This document shows positions 32,152-41,058 of a stretch of 64,000 bases of DNA, piece after piece. The position numbers and the translations under genes were made by a program. Source of the stretch: an uncultured beta proteobacterium (GTDB lineage Bacteria > Pseudomonadota > Gammaproteobacteria > Burkholderiales > Burkholderiaceae_C); the NCBI GenBank assembly GCA_903960915.1, contig CAJCCO010000112.1:17885-81884 (forward strand). Reading direction: 5' to 3'. Within the stretch, counting starts at the first letter, position 1; every line of letters begins with the position of its first letter. The notes beneath the pieces were generated by a model, which was given only the letters and a program-made list of their open reading frames with translations, was not told the origin of the DNA and searched no databases.

Positions 32152-32889
32152 TTACTTGCCGCGAAAATCAGCCGATCGCTTCTCGCGGAAGGAGGCAATG
32201 CCCTCCTGGCCGTCGGCACTCGCCATGACATTGGCTATCAGCCGATTGGCCCGAAAGTTTTGCTCCATGGGGCCTTTGGGAACACAGCCCAGCGCAATCG
32301 CCTTCATGGCCTGAACCACCAGGGGTGCGTTTTTGGAAATTTTTTCGGCCATTTCCAGCGTGCGATCCAACACCGTGCCATCGGCATAGACTTCATTGAT
32401 CAGGCCAATTTCTCGGGCGCGTTTGGCGGTCAAGGGGTCGCCCGTCATCAGCCATTGAAGGCCCGCTTTGTACTGCAGGCGCCCTGGGAACCCGCCCATC
32501 ATTCCCTGGAACAGGCCCAGCTTGGCCTCCGGGTACAGGAAGTAAGCGCTTTCACCCGCAAACACCATATCTGCCAACTGGCACAGCACCGAACCAAACC
32601 CGATGGCAGCGCCTTCAACCGCCACCAGAATCGGCTTGTCACAGGGCACTGATAAATTGGGCATGCCCATGACAGCATCTGAGGGTGGCGCCTTCAGGTC
32701 CAGGCCCGCCGTGAACAGCAGACCATTGCCGGTCACCACACACACGCGAAGATCGTCGTTTTGAGCAAAGCGAAGCCAGGCTTGATGCAAGGCTTTAACC
32801 ATCTCATCGTTCCAGGCATTGCGAACCTCTGGACGGTTAAGTGTTACCACCTGAATATGACGTCCGACATCATGAATAAGTACTGTCAT
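32152..32889 (-). CDS. enoyl-CoA hydratase/isomerase-family protein
   Basis: The 245-residue crotonase-fold protein has an oxyanion-hole block (LLFTAGLDLKA) and AAIGFGSVLCQLADMVFAGESAYFLYPEAKLGL. The acidic residue in LYPEAKLGL is at one of the catalytic glutamate positions; the other is not obvious, so hydratase versus isomerase activity is open. The ATG at 32889 is favoured by an AGAGG six bases upstream. It lies 78 bases ahead of the nitronate monooxygenase gene. Confidence 0.85.
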   Translation of the reverse strand: MTVLIHDVGRHIQVVTLNRPEVRNAWNDEMVKALHQAWLRFAQNDDLRVCVVTGNGLLFTAGLDLKAPPSDAVMGMPNLSVPCDKPILVAVEGAAIGFGSVLCQLADMVFAGESAYFLYPEAKLGLFQGMMGGFPGRLQYKAGLQWLMTGDPLTAKRAREIGLINEVYADGTVLDRTLEMAEKISKNAPLVVQAMKAIALGCVPKGPMEQNFRANRLIANVMASADGQEGIASFREKRSADFRGK

Positions 32890-32974
32890 TGCCAACCTCT
32901 TAAAAGGGCGTGTTGATGAAAGGCGCGAGTGGCAGGGGACTCATTCGCGACCTGAAAACCTACTGACTACGACC

Positions 32975-33955
32975 TTATTCCACCGGAATTTTGGCGAACT
33001 GAATGGCCTCTTTCCATACGGGGAACTGCGATTTCAGAATGGCGCCCAAGGCGGCGGGGGTGCTGCCTTCCAAATTACTTCCCAGTTTCAAGAAAATGTC
33101 CTGCAAATCAGGGCGCTTGAAGACCTTGACCATTTCCGAAGACAGTTGCTCAAGAATGGGCTGGGGTGTCTTGGCTGGGGCAAAAAATCCAGTCCATGCC
33201 AATATATTCACCTTGGGAAACCCTATCTCGGCCAGCGTGGGCGTGTCTGGGCGCAACGAACTTCGCTTAGCTTGCAACACCGCGAGCGGGTGAGATTTGC
33301 CCTGCATCTTGTCGTCTAGATCCAGCGGCCCCACCATCGCTTGAATGCGTCCTGCTGCAAAGTCTGCGAAAGCTTGCGCGCCACCTTTGTAGGGAATATG
33401 GGTCATATCCAGTTGTGCATGCATCTGCATCTGTGCCATGGTCACAATGCTGGTGGAGTCGCCCGTGCCATAGGACACCTTACCCGGGTTGCTGCGGACA
33501 TAAGCCATGAACTCCTGGATGTTCTTGGCCGGCACACTTTTATGCACATGCAAAAAGTAGGTGAATGAACTGAACATGGACACCGGTGAAAAATCAACCA
33601 AGGGGTCATAGGGCGGTTTTGAGGCCCGAATCAGTGGCGTATAAATAAGCGGCGTTGCCGTACCGAACATGAGCGTGTAACCGTCGGGTGCCGATCGGAG
33701 CAGCTCCAGGGCGGCAATCACCCCGTCACCCCCGGGTTTGTTATCAACCACAATTTGTTGACCCATAGCATCTGCCAAAGACTTGGTCACCATGCGAACC
33801 GCTGTATCGCCAGCACCACCGGCGGGAAACGGCACAATGATCTTGATGGGTTTATTCGGGAAACTGGTCTGAGCCGCCGCTTTGAAAGCATAGGCACCGC
33901 CCATGGCGGCCACCAGAGTCAGCAACCGACGACGTTGTATTGATTCACCATGCAT
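32975..33955 (-). CDS. Bug/TctC-type periplasmic substrate-binding protein
   Basis: The 326-residue protein has an N-terminal signal (RRRLLTLVAAMGGAYAFKAAAQ; the three arginines hint at Tat export) followed by the Bug fold. The Bug fold is seen in FPNKPIKIIVPFPAGGAGDTAVR and the IPYKGGAQAFADFAAGRI block. Such proteins bind carboxylates. No TctA/TctB permease is nearby, as is common for Bug proteins in Burkholderiales. An AGGAG site precedes the ATG at 33955. The divergent LysR gene is the likely regulator. Confidence 0.9.
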   Translation of the reverse strand: MHGESIQRRRLLTLVAAMGGAYAFKAAAQTSFPNKPIKIIVPFPAGGAGDTAVRMVTKSLADAMGQQIVVDNKPGGDGVIAALELLRSAPDGYTLMFGTATPLIYTPLIRASKPPYDPLVDFSPVSMFSSFTYFLHVHKSVPAKNIQEFMAYVRSNPGKVSYGTGDSTSIVTMAQMQMHAQLDMTHIPYKGGAQAFADFAAGRIQAMVGPLDLDDKMQGKSHPLAVLQAKRSSLRPDTPTLAEIGFPKVNILAWTGFFAPAKTPQPILEQLSSEMVKVFKRPDLQDIFLKLGSNLEGSTPAALGAILKSQFPVWKEAIQFAKIPVE

Positions 33956-34197
33956 TGAAAGCTCCTGAGATTGGATATAAGAATTGGCTGGTACTGTTGC
34001 AACTGCTTGGCATTGATTCGGGCAAATTCATGGGACATATTCGCTGGACATCGTTACCCGCAAAATTTACGGCCATGGATCGCGAAAATTTTTAGGGACT
34101 AGTCCAAAGATTTACCTTTCCATCTGCCTTTCATCAATGCGATCTCAGTATAGGATTTGGCGAAACAATACGCTCTATAACTCTATTGATCAAGTCT

Positions 34198-35100
34198 ATG
34201 GATATCACCTTATTGCAACTGCGCTCTTTTTTGGCCGCCGCAGAAGCCCTCAATTTCACGGCCGCAGCGGAGAAGCTGCGCATCAAGCAGCCCACGCTGA
34301 GTTCAAATATCAAAAGCTTGGAAGCCGCCGTTGGCGGCAAGCTGTTTGATCGGGATACTCACCGCGTCAAGCTCACCGACCTGGGGCTGGAATGTCAGCG
34401 CCATGCACACCGTTTACTTGAAGATGTGGACCGGACACAGTCCGAGCTCAAGAAACGCGTGCTGGGCGTGGCTGGCGCCATTCGCATGGCCGCACTGCCG
34501 TATATTTTCCCCACCCTGCTGGCGGGACCCTTGGCGCAATTTCGCCGGCAATGGCCCGAGATCAATTTTCAGTTTCAAGACGTATCCACCCGCGAAGCCA
34601 TTGAGCTGCTACGTCAGGGCCATGTGGACCTGGCCGTTGCCAATGAACTCTCTCAAGTGTCAGACATCCGTTATCACCTGCTGGCCGAACGCCGTTTGGT
34701 TGCTCTGATGCGCCAGGACCACCCACTGGCGGGTCTGGAACACCTGGGTTGGCGGCATTTAATGGGACAAGACTTGATCGTTATTCAATCCAAAGAAATG
34801 GATGCCTCCCACATCATTGAGTCATTGCGCAACGCCGATCTGCTGCCGTCCATCACCCACAAGGTCAACCAGCTGTCCACCGCTGTGGGCTTGGTGGAAG
34901 CCGGCTTTGGCATCGCGCTGATGGCACACCACACCGCAGCGCATGCCAAACAAGCGAATTTTGTGATCCGTAAATTGGTTGAGCCCGAGCTCGTTGGGCG
35001 TATCAGCCTGATGACCCTAGCGCACAAGGAACTTTCACCTCAAGTACGCCTGCTGCAAGAAACCTTGGTGACATTTTTAAAATCTCCCACCCGAGGTTGA
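34198..35100 (+). CDS. LysR-family regulator of the CoA-ester cluster
   Basis: A 300-residue regulator with HTH MDITLLQLRSFLAAAEALNFTAAAEKL plus IKQPTLSSNIKSLEAAVGG, followed by the CysB-like effector domain. The ATG at 34198 puts the HTH at its usual position; ATG/ATT codons a little upstream are possible. It is divergent from the Bug/ECH/nitronate genes across 242 bases and upstream of the CoA ligase in the same direction. Confidence 0.87.
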   Translation: MDITLLQLRSFLAAAEALNFTAAAEKLRIKQPTLSSNIKSLEAAVGGKLFDRDTHRVKLTDLGLECQRHAHRLLEDVDRTQSELKKRVLGVAGAIRMAALPYIFPTLLAGPLAQFRRQWPEINFQFQDVSTREAIELLRQGHVDLAVANELSQVSDIRYHLLAERRLVALMRQDHPLAGLEHLGWRHLMGQDLIVIQSKEMDASHIIESLRNADLLPSITHKVNQLSTAVGLVEAGFGIALMAHHTAAHAKQANFVIRKLVEPELVGRISLMTLAHKELSPQVRLLQETLVTFLKSPTRG

Positions 35101-35169
35101 GCAGACATCGCTTGAACGCCTCCCTACATAGGGCAAATCAATCAAGTTATAGAACCGGCAGTGGCTCAA

Positions 35170-35191
35170 TCGGTAAATACTCTTTTACCGA
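35170..35191. repeat. 8-bp inverted repeat between LysR and CoA ligase genes
   Basis: TCGGTAAA and TTTACCGA face each other across a six-base loop (TACTCT). There is no T-run directly after it. It could be an operator for the ligase gene or a weak terminator of the LysR gene. Confidence 0.4.
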
Positions 35192-35278
35192 GCAGGGCGC
35201 CATCAACATCACTTAAGGTAGATGAATAGCGTCGGAGAAAAAGACTATGGCAAATATTTTTCATTATTGGAATTGAAC

Positions 35279-36859
35279 ATGACAACCGCTTCGCCGCAAT
35301 TCATCGGCTTCCCTGCCTTCGCTCAACGCAACCCTGACAAACCAGCCTTGATTTTTGAGCCCAGCGGACTGCGCATGACTTACGGCCAGTTGGACGCTCA
35401 AGCCAACCAATATGCGCACGCCTTTAGATCACTGGGTTTGGCAAACGGTGATTGCATGTCCATTTGCCTGCCCAACTGCATCAGCCTGGTGGCCGCCATT
35501 TTGGCGGCGCAGCGCATTGGCATTTATTTCACGCTGATTGCGCCCAAGGCCTCTGCTGCAGACATTGCATACATCACCACCGATTCAGGCTCCAAGCTAC
35601 TTCTGACCTCCGCCGATACAGCTTCGCCAGTCGAGTCCAGCCCTGGGGCTTACCAACGCATCATTTGCAGCCCGAACGCTGATGGACAAGAGGCATGGGA
35701 CAAACTGGCCGCCGCCCAACCAGCGACACTGCCTGCCAACCCCAAGCCAGGCATGGAGATGATCTATTCGTCTGGCACGACGGGTCGCCCCAAGGGAATA
35801 CGCCGCGACTTTCAATGCAAAACCTGGGGTGAAGTGGACACCCGCAATATCGGCGCCCTGGCGTGGTTTTCAGCCTCCGAAAGCAGCATGTACCTATCTA
35901 CATCCCCGCTGTACCACAGCGCCCCGCACCGCTTCATGATGGCATTTCTCGATGCTGGATCAACCGTGGTTGTTATGGAGCACTTTGACCCGCAGCTCAG
36001 TCTGCGCTGCATTGATAGCTATAGCTGCACGCACAGCGTTTGGGTGCCCACCATGTTCCAGCGTTTGCTCAGACTGGAGGCCGCCGAGCGTGCTGGCTAT
36101 TCGGGCAAAACCATGACGCACGCCATCCACGGTGCGGCACCCTGCGCCCAGCACGTCAAGCAATCCATCATCGACTGGTGGGGGCCCATTGTTTATGAGT
36201 ACTACTCCGGCACCGAAGGCGTAGGGCGCACGTTCATCGACTCTGCTGAGTGGCTGGCACACCCGGGCTCAGTTGGAAAGCCCAGCGGCTGCATCGTTCA
36301 TATTTTGGACCCCCAAGGCGATGAGCTTGGACCCCGCCAGATTGGCGACATCTTTTTTGAAAGCCCGGTTACGTTTACGTATTGGAACGACCAAGAAAAA
36401 ACGCGTGCCTCAGAGAGCCGGCAGGGCTGGCGAACCTACGGTGACATTGGCTTCGTTGATGAAGCGGGCTATCTTTACTTGACGGACCGCAGCAGCGTTA
36501 TGGTGATTTCTGGCGGCGTCAACATCTACCCTCAAGAAATTGAAAACAACTTGCTGGCACACCCCGAGGTAGTGGACGCCGCAGTCTTTGGCGTACCGGA
36601 CGATGACCTGGGGGAAAAACTGGTGGCCGTTGTACAGCTCAATTCAGGCCTGACCGGTGACGCAGCAAAAGCCATTGAGCTTCAAGAATTTTGTCGCCAG
36701 CAAGGGGGCAGCATCAAGACGCCCAGACTGTTACGGTTCTGCACCGACTTTCCACGGCTGGACACCGGCAAAGTTCAGAAGCGTTTTTTGCGAGAGCAAC
36801 TGGTAAGGGAACCCCAACCCTGGGCTGCAGTTGGCCAGTTACTGGTCGCGCAGCCATAA
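35279..36859 (+). CDS. AMP-dependent acyl-CoA synthetase
   Basis: A 526-residue acid-CoA ligase. The P-loop IYSSGTTGRPKG is at residues 162-173. YYSGTEGVG and GDIGFVDEAGYLYLTDRSSVMVISGGVNIYPQEIE are the usual A5-A8 motifs, and the C-terminal lysine is in RLDTGKVQKRF. The pocket motifs resemble enzymes for medium-chain or aromatic/cyclic acids rather than acetate. The ATG at 35279 is the family-like start; an upstream in-frame start adds 19 uncharacteristic residues. It probably activates the substrate for the surrounding enoyl-CoA hydratases. Confidence 0.85.
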   Translation: MTTASPQFIGFPAFAQRNPDKPALIFEPSGLRMTYGQLDAQANQYAHAFRSLGLANGDCMSICLPNCISLVAAILAAQRIGIYFTLIAPKASAADIAYITTDSGSKLLLTSADTASPVESSPGAYQRIICSPNADGQEAWDKLAAAQPATLPANPKPGMEMIYSSGTTGRPKGIRRDFQCKTWGEVDTRNIGALAWFSASESSMYLSTSPLYHSAPHRFMMAFLDAGSTVVVMEHFDPQLSLRCIDSYSCTHSVWVPTMFQRLLRLEAAERAGYSGKTMTHAIHGAAPCAQHVKQSIIDWWGPIVYEYYSGTEGVGRTFIDSAEWLAHPGSVGKPSGCIVHILDPQGDELGPRQIGDIFFESPVTFTYWNDQEKTRASESRQGWRTYGDIGFVDEAGYLYLTDRSSVMVISGGVNIYPQEIENNLLAHPEVVDAAVFGVPDDDLGEKLVAVVQLNSGLTGDAAKAIELQEFCRQQGGSIKTPRLLRFCTDFPRLDTGKVQKRFLREQLVREPQPWAAVGQLLVAQP

Positions 36860-36903
36860 GCTAGATAAGGGCCAGGGTTAGCGCGAGGGTGTTATGTGAG
36901 AGG

Positions 36904-37710
36904 TTAACGTCCGGTGAAGCGAGCTGGGCGTTTTTCAATAAAGTGTTGCACGCCCTCACGAAAGTCCTCGCTCGACAAAGCGCTGGGTAACTCTTGGTAG
37001 AAGGCACGTACCGCATCGCCCAACGTGGACGTGCAGGCCTCGTACGTCAGCCGTTTGATGATGCGCGCCGAGCGCGGTGATACCTCGGTGGCCAGGGCTT
37101 GCGCACGCTGCGCAACTTCTTGCTGAAACAACTCGTCTGGGAACACAGCATTGACCAGTCCTATGCGCTCTGCCTCGGTGGCTGTTACCCATTGGCCCAT
37201 CATCATCAACTCCATCGCCCTCGGCAACCCTATCAAGTGCTGCAGTAACCAAGGCATGCCGTGTTCTGGAATCAGGCCGCGCCGGGAGAACATGGTGGAC
37301 ACCCTGGCGCTGGCCGCTGCGTAGCGAAAATCACAAAACAAGGCCAAAACCAGACCAATCCCTACCGCTGGGCCATTGAGCGCGCAAATGACCGGCTTGG
37401 GAATACCCATCAAATAGCTGTAGCGTTGGTTCATGTCATCATCACTGGGCGCCCGCTCAGGCACAGGCGGCACGCGCCCCTCGCGTACGTCCTTGATGTA
37501 CTGCATATCCAAGCCACTGCAAAAACTGCTGCCAGCACCGGTAATTACAACCACCCGCACCGACTCATCCTCCCCCAATTGGCGCACGATGACTTCTAGG
37601 TCAAGCCCCATCTGTGGGTGCCAGGCGTTATGCAACGCGGGTCTGTTCAACGTAACGGTCGCTACAAAACCTTCACGGGATACCAAAAGATAGTTTTTGT
37701 CGGTGGTCAT
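36904..37710 (-). CDS. enoyl-CoA hydratase-family protein (second copy)
   Basis: The 268-residue crotonase-fold protein has the oxyanion-hole block GSSFCSGLDMQYIKD and LNGPAVGIGLVLALFCDFRYAA. The segment FSRRGLIPEHGMPWLL has glutamate at the usual second catalytic position. The C-terminal FREGVQHFIEKRPARFTGR is typical. It converges on the CoA ligase gene with a 44-base gap and presumably belongs to the same pathway. Confidence 0.88.
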   Translation of the reverse strand: MTTDKNYLLVSREGFVATVTLNRPALHNAWHPQMGLDLEVIVRQLGEDESVRVVVITGAGSSFCSGLDMQYIKDVREGRVPPVPERAPSDDDMNQRYSYLMGIPKPVICALNGPAVGIGLVLALFCDFRYAAASARVSTMFSRRGLIPEHGMPWLLQHLIGLPRAMELMMMGQWVTATEAERIGLVNAVFPDELFQQEVAQRAQALATEVSPRSARIIKRLTYEACTSTLGDAVRAFYQELPSALSSEDFREGVQHFIEKRPARFTGR

Positions 37711-37826
37711 GTCACAACGTTATTAAATAAGCCAACGGGGCAAAAACACTTCAGTGCCCCTTAAGCGGCTGAAGGTCATTGAATCATTTGTTTATTGTAG
37801 AAACGTGTCGCAGCGCATGGTGGGGG

Positions 37827-38090
37827 CTATTGATAATGCCCACGACAGGCGATGACGGCCAACTCGCCATCGTCAGCGGCATAGACGAGACGGTGAACAT
37901 CGTCAATTCGCCGGGACCAGTAACCCGACAGGTTACCCACCAGTGGCTCGGGCTTGCCAATGCCGTTGAACGGGTCACGGCGGGCCGTTTCGATCAGGGT
38001 ATTGATGCGGCGCAGGGTCTTTTTGTCCTGCCCTTGCCAATAGGTGTAATCGTCCCAGCCCGCAGCCGTAAACAACACAGATCGGCTCAT
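37827..38090 (-). CDS. yoeB: YoeB-family mRNA interferase toxin
   Basis: The 87-residue RelE-fold toxin cleaves mRNA in the ribosomal A site. The catalytic set matches E. coli YoeB: Glu48 (GKPEPL), Arg67 (DVHRLVY), and His85 and Tyr86 at the C-terminus (CRGHYQ). The GNLSGYWSRRIDDVHRLVYA block is almost identical to the family consensus. Coupled to yefM by a four-base overlap. Confidence 0.95.
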   Translation of the reverse strand: MSRSVLFTAAGWDDYTYWQGQDKKTLRRINTLIETARRDPFNGIGKPEPLVGNLSGYWSRRIDDVHRLVYAADDGELAVIACRGHYQ

Positions 38091-38341
38091 GCGTCCAGCA
38101 GCTCGCGGCGTTTGGCTTTGCCTGCCTTGTGCTGGGCAATGGACACGGCCAAGTGGGCCGCATTGGCAGGGTTGGAAAGCAGGTAAAGGGTCTCGGCCAT
38201 GCTCTCGTAATGGGCCTGAGACATGACCACGGCGTTGCCACCCTCACGGCGCGTGATAACGGCAATGTCTGCATCGTTGACCACGCCATCAATCACGGCC
38301 TTCAAACCGTTGCGGGCATCGGTGTAGGAAATAATTTTCAT
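38087..38341 (-). CDS. yefM: YefM/Phd-family antitoxin
   Basis: An 84-residue antitoxin with the N-terminal DNA-binding fold (MKIISYTDARNGLKAVIDGVVND, ITRREGGNAVVMSQAHYESMAETLYLL) and a C-terminal tail that would wrap YoeB. An AACCTGT-N12-ACAGGTT inverted repeat lies immediately upstream of its ATG. Confidence 0.94.
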   Translation of the reverse strand: MKIISYTDARNGLKAVIDGVVNDADIAVITRREGGNAVVMSQAHYESMAETLYLLSNPANAAHLAVSIAQHKAGKAKRRELLDA

Positions 38342-38345
38342 GGTT

Positions 38346-38371
38346 AACCTGTGCAGATAGTTGGACAGGTT
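38346..38371 (-). promoter_or_regulatory. yefM-yoeB operator candidate
   Basis: A perfect inverted repeat of seven bases (AACCTGT / ACAGGTT) with a 12-base spacer lies 5-30 bases ahead of yefM. Its outer arm covers the stop codon of the amidase gene (38370-38372). Confidence 0.5.
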
Positions 38372-39833
38372 ATTCTAGCGCCAGCAAATACCCCAGGGCC
38401 GAAAAGTTGGCGGCGCGTTCAATCACTTCGCCTGCGGCCAAGGCGCGGTCTTCGCGGAAGCGCCCTGTGACCAGTTGAACCCCTACCGGCAGGCCCTGCT
38501 CCACACCGGTGGGCACGGCCAGCCCGGGCAGGCCCAGCATGGCGGTGGAGAGTTGGGGACTTTGGGCGCGTAGCATTTGGACCATGCGCTCGGCAGAGCG
38601 GGTGTCGTCGTCCAGGGGGAACTGCTTTTCCCAGCTATTGGGCATCAGCAGGACCGGGTATTTTTCCAAGAAAACCACCCAGTCACGCAGAATATTGAAG
38701 CGCCGCGTCAAGGCCTCCAAGTAGTCGTCGCGGTCCCACACGGGCACACCGCTCAAGTAATGCCGCATCGCTGCCTGAACTGACGCATCGCCCATTTTTT
38801 CGATGGCGGGTTGGCCGCCACGGCGCATGTCGTTAAACACCAGGTGGTGCCACAGCGTGGCGGCTTCTTCAAAATGGGGCGGCTCGACTTCTTCCACCTC
38901 GTAGCCGGCGGCTTGCAGCCACACGGCGGCCTGCTCCAGTGCGGCCACCACACTGGCATCGGCGGCGTAGTACGGGTGTTGCTTGAAGAGTGCAACCTGG
39001 GTTGGCCGCGCGCTGTCGGCGTAGTGCAGCGGCGCCGGTACCCACTGGGGGTCTAGCGCAGAACCTTCGGCCATAACCTTCAAAGCCAGCCGCGCATCGC
39101 CCACGGTGCGTGTCAACGGGCCTTGCACCGACATTTGCTGGTTGCTGATGAGGCGGTTGGGGCCGGTGGCCTTGTACGAGGGCACGCGGCCTACCGTGGT
39201 GCGCAAGCCCACCACGCCGCAGGCCCAGGCGGGGTAACGCACCGAGCCCCCGTAATCGTTGCCGTGCGCAATGGGCCCCATGCCCGTGGCCACCGCGCAG
39301 GCCGCCCCACCGCTGGAGCCGCCCGGTGTGCGCGTGGCGTCAAACGGGTTGAGGGTACGGCCATGCAAGTCGTTGTCGGTGAACCAGCGCAGAGAAAACG
39401 CCGGCGTGTTGCTGCGCCCCACGATGATGGCGCCGGCCTTGCGCAAGGCGCTGACCAACGGTGAATCAGTGGCCGCCGTGTTGTGCTGCGCCGCCACGAT
39501 GCCATCTGTGGTGGGACGGCCTGCGGTGTCGACGTTGACCTTGATCGTGACGGGAACGCCGTGCAGGGCGCCCAGGGCCAGCCCTGCGGCTTGGGCCTGG
39601 TCTGCCTGCTGCGCCGCCGCCAGCGCTTGCGCATGCAGCACCTCGGGCAATGCCTTGTAGGTTGGGTTAACGGCGTCAATGCGGTCCAGCACGCTTTGCG
39701 TTACTTGCGTGGCCGTCACCTCGCGCCGGGCAATGCGTGCTGCCAGATCTTGGGCGCTGAGTTGCCAGAGCGGCAGGGATGTAGTGAGGGATTTGGACGG
39801 TGTCATGGGAAGTGTCATGGGGATGTTTGGCAT
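38370..39833 (-). CDS. amidase (amidase-signature family)
   Basis: The 487-residue serine hydrolase has a Ser-cisSer-Lys triad: Lys98 (VTIKVNVDTAG), cis-serine in GGSSGG (171-176) and nucleophile Ser197 (NDYGGSVRYPA). The C-terminal part GLPGLAVPTGVEQGLPVGVQLVTGRFREDRAL is typical. Several Met codons cluster at the N-terminus, so the start could be a few codons later. It follows the M20 hydrolase by 34 bases, suggesting an operon that strips amide or acyl groups from amino compounds. Confidence 0.9.
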   Translation of the reverse strand: MPNIPMTLPMTPSKSLTTSLPLWQLSAQDLAARIARREVTATQVTQSVLDRIDAVNPTYKALPEVLHAQALAAAQQADQAQAAGLALGALHGVPVTIKVNVDTAGRPTTDGIVAAQHNTAATDSPLVSALRKAGAIIVGRSNTPAFSLRWFTDNDLHGRTLNPFDATRTPGGSSGGAACAVATGMGPIAHGNDYGGSVRYPAWACGVVGLRTTVGRVPSYKATGPNRLISNQQMSVQGPLTRTVGDARLALKVMAEGSALDPQWVPAPLHYADSARPTQVALFKQHPYYAADASVVAALEQAAVWLQAAGYEVEEVEPPHFEEAATLWHHLVFNDMRRGGQPAIEKMGDASVQAAMRHYLSGVPVWDRDDYLEALTRRFNILRDWVVFLEKYPVLLMPNSWEKQFPLDDDTRSAERMVQMLRAQSPQLSTAMLGLPGLAVPTGVEQGLPVGVQLVTGRFREDRALAAGEVIERAANFSALGYLLALE

Positions 39834-39867
39834 GCTTGGGTGGATCGGCGTTCAGGCATTCAGGTAG

Positions 39868-41058
39868 TCAAGAAGTCAAATACCGCTGCGTGAGCAAGGC
39901 CCAAAACGCAGCGCCAACGGGCAATATCGCATCATTGAAATCGTAGCCTGGGTTGTGCACCATGCAGGCGTGGGCCGACAGGCCTTCACCGGTACCCTGG
40001 CCAAGACCATTGCCAATCATGAAATAACTGCCGGGGCAGTGCTCCAGCATGAAGGCAAAGTCTTCGCTGCCGGTCAAGGCGCGGCCCTGGCGCGTGATGC
40101 GCTCGGGCCCCAGCAACTCGGTGCCCACTTGTCTGGCCAGCTCGGTCTCAGCGCTGGTGTTCACCAACACGGGGTAGTCGCGTTTGTAGTTGATCTGCGC
40201 CTCTACGCCCAGGCTTAGTGCCTGCGCGGTAACCAAGGTGGTGATGCGCTCTTGCAACAAATCGCGCACAGCGCTGTCCAAAGCACGCACGCTCAGCTCC
40301 AGTTGGGCGCTGCCCGGTATCACGTTGTTGGCTTTGCCCGCCACCAGCGCGCCCACGGTGATAACCGCCGTGTGCTGCGGATCAACGTTGCGCGAGACGA
40401 TGGTTTGCAACGCCATCACTATGGCTGCCGCTGCCACGATAGGGTCTTGCGCGCGGTGCGGCATGGCGCCGTGCCCACCCAAACCGGTGAGTGTGATGCT
40501 GACGTCGTCTGAAGAAGCCATGGCCGGCCCGTCAATAAACACCAGTTCGCCCGCCGCAATGCCTGGCATGTTGTGCGCGGCAAATACCGCATCGCAGGGA
40601 AAGCGCTCAAACAGGCCCTCATTAATCATCAATTGGGCGCCACCGGGGTGCTCTTCGGCGGGCTGAAAAATCAAATTCAGCGTGCCCGAAAAGTTCACCT
40701 CTTGGGCGATGTAGTGGGCCGCTGCCATCAGCATGGCGGTGTGGCCATCGTGGCCGCAGGCGTGCATCACGCCGTCGTGCACGCTGGTGTGCGCAAAGCG
40801 GTTGGCTTCCTGAATTGGCAAGGCATCCATGTCAGCCCGCAGGCCCAGGCGTTTGCAGCCGTCGCCGCGTTTGAGTTGCGCCACCAGACCGGTGGTAGCC
40901 AGCCCCTGAGTGACGGTGTAGCCCCAAGCCCGCAGTTGCTCAGCCAGCAGGGCCGAGGTGCGAAATTCCTGCAGCCCCAACTCGGGGTGGCGGTGCAAAT
41001 CATGGCGCAGCGCCACAAAGGGTGCTGCACGGTTCTCCAACTCAGTCAACAAACTCAT
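39868..41058 (-). CDS. M20-family amidohydrolase (hippurate hydrolase/aminoacylase type)
   Basis: The 396-residue metal-dependent amidohydrolase has the metal-binding HACGHDGH (99-106), the catalytic FQPAEEHPGGA near residue 133, and the dimerisation lid ITLTGLGGHGAMPHRAQDPI. It would cleave N-acylated amino acids. The start overlaps the Bug gene stop by four bases (transport-to-hydrolysis coupling). Confidence 0.9.
   Translation of the reverse strand: MSLLTELENRAAPFVALRHDLHRHPELGLQEFRTSALLAEQLRAWGYTVTQGLATTGLVAQLKRGDGCKRLGLRADMDALPIQEANRFAHTSVHDGVMHACGHDGHTAMLMAAAHYIAQEVNFSGTLNLIFQPAEEHPGGAQLMINEGLFERFPCDAVFAAHNMPGIAAGELVFIDGPAMASSDDVSITLTGLGGHGAMPHRAQDPIVAAAAIVMALQTIVSRNVDPQHTAVITVGALVAGKANNVIPGSAQLELSVRALDSAVRDLLQERITTLVTAQALSLGVEAQINYKRDYPVLVNTSAETELARQVGTELLGPERITRQGRALTGSEDFAFMLEHCPGSYFMIGNGLGQGTGEGLSAHACMVHNPGYDFNDAILPVGAAFWALLTQRYLTS

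Noticed and set aside
37737..37760. Terminator-like GGGGCA/TGCCCC between yoeB and the enoyl-CoA hydratase
   Set aside because: Long loop and no T-run on either strand.
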